From Peteryoungia ipomoeae (GTDB taxonomy: Bacteria > Pseudomonadota > Alphaproteobacteria > Rhizobiales > Rhizobiaceae), in assembly GCF_004912165.1 (NCBI RefSeq), contig NZ_STGV01000001.1, positions 496,001 through 560,000 on the forward strand: a stretch of 64,000 nucleotides of DNA, in the 5' to 3' direction. The translations under genes and the position numbers were made by a program. Shown piece after piece: positions 41,365-51,399 of the stretch. A model generated the notes under the pieces. That model searched no databases. It was given only the letters and a program-made list of their open reading frames with translations, and was not told where the DNA came from. How positions within the stretch are numbered: the stretch's first letter is position 1; each line of letters opens with the position of its first letter.

Positions 41365-42297
41365 CTATTGCTTGAAGACGTTGTCGCGATGCCAGCCGAG
41401 GTAATGCGGATGTGGCCGCAGATGGGCTGCCGATGGAACGCGGGCCTTGCCGTCGCGCACGAGGAGATGCGAAACGTCCTCGTTCAAATATCGCGATTGC
41501 AGGATGGTGAAATCGTCGGCAAGCGAGAGCAGGCCACGGTCGAACATCCAGTGGACGGTACCCGAGAGGGCGATGCCGTTCTGGACGGAATCATTGCCGC
41601 CGCGCTCGACCGGTACGATGTGGGCGGCCTCCACCTCCGGCCTGCCGCCACCGTTGATGAGGCGCAGACCCGTGAAGGCGCAGGTGCGGTCATAGACGCG
41701 TCTGATGTGCTGGCGGAACTTGGCATCGCGAAACGGGCGGTTGATCGTGCTGGCGATGATCGGGCGGGTGAATTCGTCGAACAGATAGGGCGCCTGTGCC
41801 GGCTCCTCCACGCTCAGGTGTTCAGACAGGGGCCGGTCGAGAGCGGGAACTGGCGCGCCATCGCCGGGTGCATCCCGCCGCAAGGGCCACTCTTCCGGCT
41901 CCGACAGTCCTGCTTCGATCAGCGTGGCGAATTCCTGATCGCTGATGATACGGACGGCCTGAACGCTGCGACCCGGATTGACGCTGCCATCGGCCGCTAT
42001 CAACTGGCGCTCGTAGCCACCGCTTTCGCGATAGTCGAGCGGTCGGTCGAAATCGAGGTAATCCGCGAGCCTGGCGTAGAAATGATCCGGCAGGTCTGAG
42101 TCCGGCTCGATCGCCGTGACCTTGGCGAGCCCCGAATAGTAGCGACCTGGCATACCGCTCAGCGGGCCGTAGTAGACGCACCAGTCATGTTCGGCTTGGC
42201 GAACGCGGGACAGATACATCTTCGGGAAATGGTAGAGCTGGCCTCGCACGTCCTTATAGCCGCTTCCGTCCTTGTGATAGAAAATCGCCTTCGCCAT
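41365..42297 (-). CDS. HNH endonuclease domain protein
   Basis: 310 residues. The C-terminal HNH domain (about 195-290) reads [13 protein letters not shown], then [36 protein letters not shown], with the HIVP His, Asn and final His of the HNH fold. The N-terminal ~120 residues ([39 protein letters not shown]) look like an EVE/PUA-type domain that could read modified bases. Possibly a restriction endonuclease for modified DNA; no methylase is adjacent. Confidence 0.85.
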   Translation of the reverse strand: MAKAIFYHKDGSGYKDVRGQLYHFPKMYLSRVRQAEHDWCVYYGPLSGMPGRYYSGLAKVTAIEPDSDLPDHFYARLADYLDFDRPLDYRESGGYERQLIAADGSVNPGRSVQAVRIISDQEFATLIEAGLSEPEEWPLRRDAPGDGAPVPALDRPLSEHLSVEEPAQAPYLFDEFTRPIIASTINRPFRDAKFRQHIRRVYDRTCAFTGLRLINGGGRPEVEAAHIVPVERGGNDSVQNGIALSGTVHWMFDRGLLSLADDFTILQSRYLNEDVSHLLVRDGKARVPSAAHLRPHPHYLGWHRDNVFKQ

Positions 42298-42414
42298 GCA
42301 GCTCTCATCTTCATCCGTTTCGCCGCCACTATGCGTGTGTGGCGCTAGGCTGCAACCCCATCACCCGACGAAAGAGCGAGCCCTTTCAAGGATCATGGTG
42401 CTGGGAAAATTGTG

Positions 42415-43197
42415 TCAACCGGCTACCGTCAGCAGTGTCTCGGCCTCGGCGACCAGCCTGTCCAGCGGTGCAGGCGGGGCGGCGTCGGTGACGATCTCGT
42501 CGACATCGGCGAGGTTGGCGAGTTTCACCAAAGCGCGGCGGCCGTATTTGCTGGTGTCGACGGCGAGCAGCACGCGTTCGGCCTGGCGCATGGCGGCCTG
42601 GACGGCGGCGACTTCGGCGTGGTCGTCATCGCCCATGTCGCCGGCGGTATCGATGCCGCTCACAGAGATGACAGCGTGATCGAACTTGAAGCGGCTGATG
42701 AATTCTGGCGTTTCGGCGCGAAAGACGCCGGCATCGACGGGGCGGACGAAGCCGCCTGGCACGGCGACGGTGAAATCGCTGCCCTCGGCCAGCAGCGTGG
42801 CGACGCGCAGGCTGTAGGTGACGATGCGCAGGCCGTGATGGCCAAGCAATGCCTGGGCCACGGCTTCACAGGTGGTGCCGGTGTCGATGAAGAGGGCGGA
42901 GCCATCGGGGATGCGGGCAGCGACAGTGGCGCCGATACGGGCCTTCGCCTCGGCATTTTCTACACGGCGGGCGCGCAGGACCCTCGGGTCGACCGGTTGG
43001 GCGAGCGTCACGCCGCCATGCAGGCGCCGGACCTTGCCCAGGTGTTCGAGATCCTGCACGTCGCGGCGTGCCGTCTGCGTCGTGACGTCGAACTGACGGG
43101 CGATGTCATCCAGCGAAATGTAGCGCGCCTGTTCGAGCTGCCGCAGCAGCGCGGTCTGGCGTCGCGTCTTCTTGTCCATTGTCGTGATCAACCCCAT
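42415..43197 (-). CDS. DeoR/GlpR family transcriptional regulator
   Basis: 260 residues (ATG 43179, MDKKTRRQ, is an equally possible start). Helix-turn-helix about 12-62: RQTALLRQLEQARYISLDDIARQFDVTTQTARRDVQDLEHLG. The DeoR C-terminal sugar-phosphate sensor follows: AKARIGATVAARIPDGSALFIDTGTTCEAVAQAL and FDHAVISVSGID. Likely represses a sugar or glycerol-phosphate operon not seen here. No linked target gene. Confidence 0.92.
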   Translation of the reverse strand: MGLITTMDKKTRRQTALLRQLEQARYISLDDIARQFDVTTQTARRDVQDLEHLGKVRRLHGGVTLAQPVDPRVLRARRVENAEAKARIGATVAARIPDGSALFIDTGTTCEAVAQALLGHHGLRIVTYSLRVATLLAEGSDFTVAVPGGFVRPVDAGVFRAETPEFISRFKFDHAVISVSGIDTAGDMGDDDHAEVAAVQAAMRQAERVLLAVDTSKYGRRALVKLANLADVDEIVTDAAPPAPLDRLVAEAETLLTVAG

Positions 43198-43348
43198 CCC
43201 CCGATGCCTGTAACGACGGGCTTCAGCCTAGCCCGAGCCTTGTACAGGCAGCAACACACGCCGCGACGTTGCACACAGGAACAGGGCGGATTGCTCCGCC
43301 CTGTCTCGGCATTCCGTCGTTGGCTGGACCGTCTTTACTGCGTCTGTA

Positions 43349-46300
43349 TCAGAAGCGAACCTTGAGGCCCGCATTGACGCCGTGGCTGCCGCCATCGGCG
43401 GAGAAGGCGCCGACATAGTCCAGCGACAGGGTGGCGCCGGGCTTCAGATCGAAGCCGATACCGGCCTTGACGAAAGCGGCGTCGCGGTTGGCGCCGGTGC
43501 CTTCGACGGCAAACCCTGCACCACGGTCAAAGGCAAGCGCGGTTTCCGGCGCATCACCGATGGCATGACGCCAGCCGGCTTCGCCATTGAGGCGGACCGC
43601 CGTGTCTCCCATCATCACCTCCGTCGAGGCGCGCAGGCCAAGGCTGGTGAAGGTGGCGTCATAGTCGAACCCGGCACCGGACAGGGCCGCCGAACCACCG
43701 CGTTCGTCGAAGCTGCCGCTGTGGACGCGCACATGGGCGAGGCCGGCAAAGGGCTCGATCGTGCCGCGCGACAGTTCGAAGCTGTAGGCCGCTTCGCCGA
43801 AGACCTGCCAGGTCGTGGTGTCGAGGTCGGACGACAGATCCTGGCTGAGGCTGCCGAAGCGGATATCGCGGGAGACATCGACCTTGCCGAAGGCGACCGT
43901 GGAGCCATAGCTCAGACGCAGGCGGTCAAGGGCTGTTGCGCCGTAGAGGCCAAGCGTCAGGCTGTCGGTATCGGCAGACGCCTCGTAGCCGTCCGAGGAC
44001 ATGTTTGTCGCGCCGTAACCCAGCATGAAGCCGAGGCGGGTGGACGGGGCTGCCAGCGTATCCAGACCGAAGAAGACACCGCCGCTGTTGCGGGCAAGAT
44101 CGGCCACGCCGGATGCTTGTGTCGTGCCGTGAGCGCCGTAAGCTGTGATCCATGGCTGCCAGCTTGCATCGGCAAAGGCGGCCTTGTTCAGCGAGCGCAG
44201 ATGGGTGCCGACCGCATCGCGGGCAAAGCGGCTGTCTTCGGCAAGGGCGCCTGCCAGCGACGGATAGATTTCGCCGGAGAGCTGACGCAGAGCGAAATCG
44301 GCTGTGGGCGCATCGAGGGTCACGACGCCCTTGTAGAGGCTGTCGGCAATGCCAAAACTCTCGACGACCCCGGCGACGTTGCGACCGTTGCGGGTCGTCG
44401 TGATATCGGCGAAGGCCGTGGTGTTGCGCTCGAGGCGCATGCTGACACCGTTCGGCCCATAGGTGAGTTCCGGCAAGAGGAAGGCAGCACTCGATCCGAT
44501 GCTGGCGAAGGTGCCGGTAATGCCGGCGCCGGCGGTGAGGATGTCGTAATCGGTGGCCGGCAGGTAATTGCCGCTGGTCGGCACGAAATACAGTTCACCA
44601 TCCAGCGCAATCGCGCCTGTTGCTGCAAGCTTGTCCGTCTTGCCGGTCTCATCAACCTCAACGCGGAACGTCGAACCGGCATCGAAGGTGACGTCGCCGT
44701 TGACGGTCAGGGTGCCGATGGAATTGCCCGGAGCGAGCGTGCCCCCCTTGGCAATCCTGAGGTCGCCGACCGTGCCGACGCCGCCAAGCGTGGCGCCGTC
44801 GAGGACCGTGGTCAGAGCCGAGTTGGCAATCGAGCCGTTGACCGAGAGCAGGCCGGCGGAAACGCGGGTTTCACCGGTATAGGTGTTGGTGCCGCGCAGA
44901 TCGAGTTCGCCCGCACCTTCCTTGGTGAGCGCGCCGGTGCCGGAGATCACGCCCTGATGCAGGACTTCATTCTCCGCACTGGCAATGTCGAGACGACCGC
45001 CGGTGCCTTCCAGGCTGATGTCGCGCGTCAGGGTCTTCATCGCGGTGCCCGCAATCCGCAGGCGGCCGTCGGCGAGGCGCAGTTCTGCCGTGGCGTTGCC
45101 GAGCGCCAGATCCTCGTCGACGATCACGGTGCCGCCATCGGTCACCAGCGTCTCATCGATGAAACTATGGTCGTCGATGCAATAGTCGATGATGGCCTGT
45201 CGCAAGCGTGCGTCCGTGCTGGTGCAATCGAGCAGCGTTTTCTTTTCTGCCAGCGTCAGGTCGGTCAGGATGGGCATGCCGTTGTCGTCGGCGATCTGGC
45301 CGAGATAGACATCGGTGCGCATATTGTTGCGCGTCAGATAGAAGACCTTGTCCTTCTCGTCGAAGACGGCGGCGGCTTCACCCCAGACGAGACGGCTCTG
45401 ATCGGTCGCACCCTGGCTATCCGTATATTTCTGAATGGCCGGGCCAACCCATTTCATGGTGTGGGCGGTCAGCTCATGGTCGCTGATGGGGGTTTTGCCG
45501 TCGTTCGAATAGGCAACCTCGTCGATGACACCGAGATAGGGATCGGTGGGATCGTCGGCAAGCTGCCACCACTTGCCGTAGGGGCGCGAAACGATGAAGT
45601 GGTCGATCTTGACGCGATCCCAGCTCGGCCATGTGTTGGTGGCGTCTTCGCCGGCGCTTGGCCAGGTGGTGCTGCCATCCTTGATCGGGTGGGGCGCAAA
45701 GCCCTCGCGCTCGCTTGGATTCTGCAAAAGCATGAACTGCTTTTTGAGAATATTCATCGTCTGCGGCGTGTTGCCGGCAACCGGATAGGTTTCCGGCGCG
45801 AACATCGTATCGGGGATCTGGGCATTGGTCAGTGTCAGGCCGCGATTGGCGGTGATGAATGCGTCAAGCGCTGCCCGATCGACGGCGTACTCGGTCAGCA
45901 GCTGATAGTAGAAGCTGTTGTTGGACTTAAGGTAATTGCGCAGCAGGAGCTTCTGCTGATCGACGTGGTGCAGGCCGCGCTCGGAGACATCGCCGGCGTT
46001 GAAGTCGCCAACGACGATCACCGGGCCATCGATCGATTTTGCCCAGTTGGTCAGGTTGCGCGCCTCGTTTATGCGGTCATTGGATGGATCGCGATAGTCA
46101 AAATGTACAGAGGCAAGCGCCGTCTCCGGCATCATGTTCTGCTCTGACAGGGTGACATAGGCAAAACGATTGCCCTGGGTGCCGCCACCGGAAACGGTGC
46201 CCGGCGTGCTATCCAGCCGGGTGGTAATGCCGGTGTCGCCGGTCTGGGTGCTGGTGTAATTGCCGAGCCCCTGATTGGCGAGGATGGCTGGAACCTGCGA

Positions 46301-46561
46301 CGCGTAGGCGCTGTTGGTCTGCAGTTCCTGCCAGGCAAAGGCGTCGTAATTGCCGTTTTTGAGGAAGTTTGAAAGCTGTGTCAGATCACCCTTGAATCGG
46401 TCGCCCCAGGTGTTGATCGTGACCAGCCGGAAGCTGCCGTCGGCCGAAAGGGCGGGGGCTGAGAGACCGCAAAGAGCGGCGCAGCAGACAGCCATGGCGA
46501 GAACCGAAGTGCTGCTGCGCCGCGCAATATTCCTTGTTCTAAAATGTAGTTTTTGTGACAT
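43349..46561 (-). CDS. Autotransporter with exonuclease/phosphatase-type passenger
   Basis: 1070 residues from MSQKLHFRTR, chosen because GGAG precedes it by eight bases. Signal peptide to ~ALSA (about 40). The passenger has an endonuclease/exonuclease/phosphatase domain (about 45-370): TINTWGDRF, WQELQT, GDFNAGDVSERG, KIDHFIVSR and SDHELTAHT are the catalytic motifs. A middle region with autotransporter beta-helix repeats (GAGELDLRGTNTYTGETRVSAGLL) leads to a C-terminal ~270-residue barrel ending GVNAGLKVRF. It should display or release a nuclease or phosphodiesterase outside the cell. Confidence 0.9.
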   Translation of the reverse strand: MSQKLHFRTRNIARRSSTSVLAMAVCCAALCGLSAPALSADGSFRLVTINTWGDRFKGDLTQLSNFLKNGNYDAFAWQELQTNSAYASQVPAILANQGLGNYTSTQTGDTGITTRLDSTPGTVSGGGTQGNRFAYVTLSEQNMMPETALASVHFDYRDPSNDRINEARNLTNWAKSIDGPVIVVGDFNAGDVSERGLHHVDQQKLLLRNYLKSNNSFYYQLLTEYAVDRAALDAFITANRGLTLTNAQIPDTMFAPETYPVAGNTPQTMNILKKQFMLLQNPSEREGFAPHPIKDGSTTWPSAGEDATNTWPSWDRVKIDHFIVSRPYGKWWQLADDPTDPYLGVIDEVAYSNDGKTPISDHELTAHTMKWVGPAIQKYTDSQGATDQSRLVWGEAAAVFDEKDKVFYLTRNNMRTDVYLGQIADDNGMPILTDLTLAEKKTLLDCTSTDARLRQAIIDYCIDDHSFIDETLVTDGGTVIVDEDLALGNATAELRLADGRLRIAGTAMKTLTRDISLEGTGGRLDIASAENEVLHQGVISGTGALTKEGAGELDLRGTNTYTGETRVSAGLLSVNGSIANSALTTVLDGATLGGVGTVGDLRIAKGGTLAPGNSIGTLTVNGDVTFDAGSTFRVEVDETGKTDKLAATGAIALDGELYFVPTSGNYLPATDYDILTAGAGITGTFASIGSSAAFLLPELTYGPNGVSMRLERNTTAFADITTTRNGRNVAGVVESFGIADSLYKGVVTLDAPTADFALRQLSGEIYPSLAGALAEDSRFARDAVGTHLRSLNKAAFADASWQPWITAYGAHGTTQASGVADLARNSGGVFFGLDTLAAPSTRLGFMLGYGATNMSSDGYEASADTDSLTLGLYGATALDRLRLSYGSTVAFGKVDVSRDIRFGSLSQDLSSDLDTTTWQVFGEAAYSFELSRGTIEPFAGLAHVRVHSGSFDERGGSAALSGAGFDYDATFTSLGLRASTEVMMGDTAVRLNGEAGWRHAIGDAPETALAFDRGAGFAVEGTGANRDAAFVKAGIGFDLKPGATLSLDYVGAFSADGGSHGVNAGLKVRF

Positions 46562-46678
46562 TAATATAACTCCGCAATAGAGGGACGTCATCGAAACTGA
46601 GGTGATCCACCAGATCGAGATGGGTTATTGCAAAGTTAAATGTAACCTTTGTGACATTTTGTGCGGGTGCGTGACAAA

Positions 46679-46700
46679 GCCCCGCAGGCGGAACGGGGTC
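46679..46700 (-). terminator. Possible terminator after the GGDEF-EAL gene
   Basis: On the minus strand CCCCG-TTCCGCCTG-CGGGG is followed by CTTTGT. A short stem, moderately convincing, placed about 30 bases after the stop. Confidence 0.4.
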
Positions 46701-46730
46701 ATTGCGGATGCAAATTCGGGACGTTTTGCC

Positions 46731-48755
46731 TCAGACCAGATTGAGCCTTGGCTCGCGCTTTCTGCTCTGCCGTGCTGGCGGGACATAGACCGGGGCCACA
46801 TGGTCCTCAAGCCAATCCAGAAGGGCTGGAACCGGCATGGGCCGGGCAAAAAGAAAACCTTGCGCCGTCTGGCAGCCTAGGCGGGCAAGCGCTGCAGCGT
46901 CCTCGGCGGTTTCCACGCCTTCCACCACGATGTCGAGTGACAGCGAGCGACCGAGCCCGACCATGGCGGTGATCAGTTTCTGGTTGCGCTCCGAGCGGGC
47001 GACATCGCGGACGAATTCCCGGTCGATCTTCAGCCGGTCGAGCTTCAGGCCGATGAGATAGGCGAGGGAGGAATGGCCCATGCCGAAATCGTCGATGGCC
47101 AGACGGTAACCGGCGGCGCGCAGACGCTTCAACTGCTGATCGGCAAGATCGGGATCGAGAATGGCTTCTTCGGTAATTTCGATTTCAAGCCGCTCTGGCG
47201 AAACATCGTGCAAGGATGTGACCCGGGCGAGCATGGCATCGACCGAATAAAGCGCGAATTCGCGCGGCGAGAGATTGACGGCGACGGTAATGTCCGAGCG
47301 GTCGGCGGCATCGAGGCGGCGGATGAGGCGGCAGGCATCCGTCACGATGCGCGCCGTCAACGCTTCGGACAGATCTGAGGCGCGGGCCGCATTGACGATT
47401 TCCGGCGGCGAGATGAAACCCAGCGTCGGGTGCTGCCAGCGAACCAGCGCTTCAAGTCCGGTGACGCGGCCTGTGTTCAGATCCGTCTGCGGCTGAAACC
47501 AGGCTCCGAGCGCGTCGGAGCCGATCGCCTCCGGCAGGTCCTGCTCGATCCGTCGGCTGCGTTCCGCTGCCTGGCTGAATGCCGGCTCGAATTCGACAAG
47601 GCCGCGGCGCTCCTGACGTTTGGCCTCGTAGAGCGCCATGTCGGAATAGGCGAGCAGTTCTTCGGCATTGCTGGCGTGGTCGGGATAGAGGGCGAGGCCG
47701 CCGTTGAGCGCGACGGTTGTCTGGCGTTGACGCCAGGTGAGTTGCGCGCGGAAGACTTCAAGCACACGGGCTGCATGGATGCGCGCTCTCGTTGCCGCAT
47801 TCTCGCCGGTGACGATGATGGCAAACTCGTCGCCACCCAGTCTTGCGATCAGGCTGTCATCATCGACGACATCCGACAGGCGCCGGGCAATGGCATGCAG
47901 CAGCGCATCGCCGCTGCTGTGGCCCAGGGTGTCGTTGATCGCCTGAAAGCGCACGACATCGAAGATGATCAGGGCGACCTTTTCATTCAGCGCCTGGGCT
48001 CTGCCGATGGCCGAGGTCATGCGGCCGTGAAAATACACGCGGTTGGCGAGATTGGTCAGCAGGTCGCGATTGGCGAGCGCTTCCAGGCGGCCATTCTGTC
48101 TGAGAATGTCGCTATTGGCCTGGGTCAGGCTGTCTGCGAGCGCCGTTGCCTCGAAGCGGGTAATCTGGCTGGTGACAAACAGCCGTTCGGCCCACAGGCT
48201 GCGGTGAACGAAGACGCCGATGATAAAGCCGAGGCAGACACTGAGCAGAAAGCTTTCCAGGGTGGCGAGCGCAATCAGGCTCAGCATCATGGAGATCAGG
48301 ATCGGCAGGGAAAAGGCAAGGGAGACCGGGGTGTAGCCGATCTGCCTGACCACCGCGCCGGCGGCAACGCCGCCCATGATCAGCATGAGCCCCGCATGGG
48401 CGCCAAGCGGGGTGAAATCGTGCACCACAAGCGGCAGTGCGGCCCAGAGCAGCCCGACCGACAGGGAGCCGAGCCAGAATATCCGCAGGCTTCGCTGCGG
48501 CTCATGGCGCAGCCAGCGCCTTCGCGTGGCCATATCGAGCGCGACCTTGCGCAGCGACAGCAGGAACAGGCCGACCGCATACCAGAGAAAAACCGGCCAG
48601 TTGGCTTCGTCGCGCAAATGCAACATCAGAATCGTTGCCGAGAAGCCGCCGAGATTGAGCAGCAAGGAGCCGGTAAATCCGTCGGCGATGTCTGCGACCT
48701 GTGCTTGCAGAACGATCGGCATGGCCTGGCCGTTTCGGCTCTGGCGAGAATACAT
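46731..48755 (-). CDS. Membrane GGDEF-EAL cyclic-di-GMP enzyme
   Basis: About 674 residues from MYSRQSRNGQ (ATG 48722 possible). Six hydrophobic helices to ~190, then GGDEF domain about 225-385 with intact LGGDEF active site, then EAL domain about 400-650 with LEALVRW, the ITEEAIL and IDDFGMGHSSLAYL blocks and VEGVETAEDAAAL. Both domains look catalytically complete, so it could make or break c-di-GMP. Controls motility/biofilm in general. About 325 bases upstream are gene-free. Confidence 0.93.
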   Translation of the reverse strand: MYSRQSRNGQAMPIVLQAQVADIADGFTGSLLLNLGGFSATILMLHLRDEANWPVFLWYAVGLFLLSLRKVALDMATRRRWLRHEPQRSLRIFWLGSLSVGLLWAALPLVVHDFTPLGAHAGLMLIMGGVAAGAVVRQIGYTPVSLAFSLPILISMMLSLIALATLESFLLSVCLGFIIGVFVHRSLWAERLFVTSQITRFEATALADSLTQANSDILRQNGRLEALANRDLLTNLANRVYFHGRMTSAIGRAQALNEKVALIIFDVVRFQAINDTLGHSSGDALLHAIARRLSDVVDDDSLIARLGGDEFAIIVTGENAATRARIHAARVLEVFRAQLTWRQRQTTVALNGGLALYPDHASNAEELLAYSDMALYEAKRQERRGLVEFEPAFSQAAERSRRIEQDLPEAIGSDALGAWFQPQTDLNTGRVTGLEALVRWQHPTLGFISPPEIVNAARASDLSEALTARIVTDACRLIRRLDAADRSDITVAVNLSPREFALYSVDAMLARVTSLHDVSPERLEIEITEEAILDPDLADQQLKRLRAAGYRLAIDDFGMGHSSLAYLIGLKLDRLKIDREFVRDVARSERNQKLITAMVGLGRSLSLDIVVEGVETAEDAAALARLGCQTAQGFLFARPMPVPALLDWLEDHVAPVYVPPARQSRKREPRLNLV

Positions 48756-49080
48756 AAAACCTGTCCAGTGCAATTTTGAATATATCACCCCTTAACAGTT
48801 GGGGGTTTAACGGCTCGTTACCCCTCACCCTCACAATTTAATGAGTAATTCTAGCCTATTAAACAGCGTTTTCGCATATTTGAGGGGCATGATTCTCGAA
48901 TATTCGCGGCGGTTCACGTGCGACCCGGCGAGTGCTGCTCCCCACGCTATGGTTGTTGCATTTTATGCAACCTTGAGAAGGGCTTGCGGTGGGCGCGAAA
49001 GCGGCGACTATGACGCGACGAGTCGCCGGCAAAATGCCCGGCGGTTCGTTTCCCTTTCCCTCAATGCCGGGTTCTCTTGC
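48756..49080. other. Intergenic region between divergent genes
   Basis: About 325 bases. AT-rich near 48760-48860 with an imperfect dyad (CCCCTTAACAGTTGGGGGTTTAACGG). No gene is supported; the open frame that runs through to the DUF486 gene has no conserved look. Confidence 0.35.
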
Positions 49081-49431
49081 ATGTCGCTCCTGTCTCCCGC
49101 CGCTCTCTGGCCGATCCTGCTTCTTGCGCTTTCCAATATCTTCATGACGTTTGCCTGGTATGGGCACCTCAAATACAAGACCTCGGCGCTCTGGATCGCG
49201 GTTGTCGCGAGCTGGGGCATTGCCTTCTTCGAATATTGCCTGGCGGTGCCGGCCAACCGGATCGGCTCTGAGGTCTATTCGGCAGCACAGCTGAAGACGA
49301 TGCAGGAGGTGATTACCCTGATCGTGTTTGCCGGATTTTCGGTGTTCTTTCTCAAGGAGAGCCTGACGATCAACCATGCGATCGGCTTTGCGCTGATTGC
49401 AACGGGCGCTGCCTTCGTTTTCAGGGCGTAA
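49081..49431 (+). CDS. DUF486 family small membrane protein
   Basis: 116 residues, four TM helices, full length for the family. Family blocks: LALSNIFMTFAWYGHLKY, SWGIAFFEYCLAVPANRIG (about 38-56), QLKTMQEVITLIVFAGFSVFFLKE and the final helix. Related to the DMT superfamily; function unknown. The upstream open frame is not used because the ATG at 49081 gives the family start. Confidence 0.9.
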   Translation: MSLLSPAALWPILLLALSNIFMTFAWYGHLKYKTSALWIAVVASWGIAFFEYCLAVPANRIGSEVYSAAQLKTMQEVITLIVFAGFSVFFLKESLTINHAIGFALIATGAAFVFRA

Positions 49432-49492
49432 CACAGATCAAGCCGCCGCACGGCATCCGGCGGCTTCTTCACGATCGCGGGGCGGCCAGGTG

Positions 49493-49930
49493 TCAGGCCG
49501 GGCTGGTTGCGCCCTTGCCGGACGAGAGCCAGGCGGGGGCGACGATCATCAGCATCAAGGCCGTGTTGAGCGGGATGTTGAGATAGCCGCCGGACGCCAG
49601 GGAGCCGAGGCTGTCGACGACAAACCAGGCGAGCGTGCCCTCGATCAGGATCAGCCGGGCAAGCGCCGGTTCGCGCGGCATGAGGCGGGTGACGAGGATC
49701 CACATCATTGCGCCCCAGCCGACCATCACACCGCCACCGATGGCGAGGAAAAGCCGGGTCGGCGCGGCATCGATGGGCACGGAATGGCCGAGGTGGAAAA
49801 AGACGATGTCGGTGAGTAAACCGACCGGCAGCTGGCCTGCCGGATGCGCTGCTGCGGCGAAGATGAGGCCGAGGGCAATGACGGTGAGGCTCGCAAGCTT
49901 GAGCCAGACGCTGGCCGTTTCCGAAGTCAT
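49493..49930 (-). CDS. Small membrane protein, unknown
   Basis: About 145 residues from MTSETASVWLK. Four TM helices (about 8-28, 60-85, 92-110, 118-138). No known domain is recognised with certainty. Divergent from the regulator at 50054, which may control it. Confidence 0.7.
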   Translation of the reverse strand: MTSETASVWLKLASLTVIALGLIFAAAAHPAGQLPVGLLTDIVFFHLGHSVPIDAAPTRLFLAIGGGVMVGWGAMMWILVTRLMPREPALARLILIEGTLAWFVVDSLGSLASGGYLNIPLNTALMLMIVAPAWLSSGKGATSPA

Positions 49931-50053
49931 GATGTCTCTCCTTTTCGATTGGACGTGCCAAGCATTGCCGAGCCGCTGCCGGCGCACAATTACGTCTGAG
50001 GTAAGTGACGACAGGTGCCGTGGCGGCTAGAAAGGCGTGGCGGAGGGCTTGCG

Positions 50054-50833
50054 ATGAACCGTGGATTTGCACAGGAGCTGAAGGACTGGCGCGGCCGGCG
50101 CCGGATGAGCCAGCTGCAGCTGGCGCTCGCGGCAGAGGTTTCGGCGCGGCATGTCGCTTTCCTGGAGACGGGCCGGGCACGACCGAGCCGCGGCATGGTG
50201 CTGAAGCTCGGCGAGGCGCTCGACATGCCGCTTGCGGCGCGCAATCTGATGCTCGATGCGGCGGGCTTCAGCGGCCAGTTCAGCGCAAAACCTCTCGACA
50301 GCGACGCGATGGCACCGGTGAGGGCCGCCATTCGCCACATGATCGACGGTCATGCTCCTTTTCCGGCGCTCGTTTTCGATCGGCATTGGGTGGTGATCGA
50401 TGCCAATCGGCCTGCCGAGGCGCTGCTGTCGCTTCTTGGCCTTGAGCGGGGCGACAGCCTGCTTCAGGTTCTGACGAAGCCCGGGCGTGGGGCAGAGCTG
50501 GTGGAGAACTGGGCGGAGCTTGCCGGACATCTGGTCGGGCGATTGCGGCTTGAGAGCGCGCATGTCGGCGGCGATCCGGTTCTCGAGCTTGCGTCTGTAC
50601 GACTGGCTGAGGATCCCGCGCTTGACGGCTATCAGCCCCGCAGCGAAGCGCCGCCCGTGCTGCCGATACGGCTGCGGATGGGCGGCGGTGTGTATGCGCT
50701 TTTTTCGACCATTACGCAGTTTGGAACCGCAAGCGACATCGCCCTCAGTGACATCAAGATCGAGATGTTTTTTCCGGCGGATGCGGATGCCGAAAGCCTG
50801 TTTCGCGGTGCTGCGGCGACCGTTGCACCCTGA
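50054..50833 (+). CDS. XRE regulator with MmyB-like ligand-binding domain
   Basis: 259 residues from [10 protein letters not shown]. Helix-turn-helix about 7-62: [48 protein letters not shown]. Then a PAS-like MmyB domain: [23 protein letters not shown] and, near the end, [34 protein letters not shown]. Such regulators respond to small hydrophobic ligands. Divergent from a small membrane protein gene, the likely target. Confidence 0.9.
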   Translation: MNRGFAQELKDWRGRRRMSQLQLALAAEVSARHVAFLETGRARPSRGMVLKLGEALDMPLAARNLMLDAAGFSGQFSAKPLDSDAMAPVRAAIRHMIDGHAPFPALVFDRHWVVIDANRPAEALLSLLGLERGDSLLQVLTKPGRGAELVENWAELAGHLVGRLRLESAHVGGDPVLELASVRLAEDPALDGYQPRSEAPPVLPIRLRMGGGVYALFSTITQFGTASDIALSDIKIEMFFPADADAESLFRGAAATVAP

Positions 50834-50874
50834 CCGGTGGATTGCGGCGGCCCTGGCGACCGATCCTCTGGGTC

Positions 50875-51261
50875 TCAGTCCCTCGGCACCGGGGTCGGCT
50901 TGCCGGAGGCGTCAAGAGCCACCATGACGAAGGTTGCGTGGGTGACCTTGTCCATGATGTGGCTCAGATAGCGCTGCGCCCAGACCTCGACCGAGAGCGT
51001 GATCGAGGTCGTGCCCACCTTGACCACATCCGTGTAGATGCACAGCGTATCGCCGATCTTGACCGGCAGGGCGAAGGCCATTTCGTTGACGGCGGCCGTG
51101 ACCACGCGTCCGCGGGCGCGCTCGGCGGCGCGGATGCCGCAGGCCAAGTCCATCTGCGCCATGACCCAGCCGCCGAAGATATCGCCTGCGGCATTGGCAT
51201 CGGCCGGCATTGCGAGGGTGCGCAAGGTCAGCTCACCGGTTGGCTTGGTCTCAGTCGGCAT
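50875..51261 (-). CDS. Acyl-CoA thioesterase, YciA type
   Basis: 128 residues, one hot-dog fold. [35 protein letters not shown] contains the Asn-Asp-x-x-Gly-Gly type active site of YciA (NAAGDIFGG), followed by the [24 protein letters not shown] strand region. Hydrolyses acyl-CoA in the cytoplasm. Convergent with the XRE/MmyB gene. Confidence 0.92.
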   Translation of the reverse strand: MPTETKPTGELTLRTLAMPADANAAGDIFGGWVMAQMDLACGIRAAERARGRVVTAAVNEMAFALPVKIGDTLCIYTDVVKVGTTSITLSVEVWAQRYLSHIMDKVTHATFVMVALDASGKPTPVPRD

Positions 51262-51399
51262 GTGGGGTCCTTTGCGGCGTGTCTGGTTTGTATAACTGTT
51301 TCACCTGCAACAGACACTCCTGAATTTAGTAGAAAAAAATTTAGGAAATTTAGGTCGAAGCTGCGGCAAATAGTTTTCAATTATTATTGGGGGGTTAGT

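Noticed and set aside
43382..46147. 921-codon + strand frame opposite the autotransporter
   Set aside because: Antisense shadow; the minus-strand protein has signal peptide, catalytic motifs and barrel.
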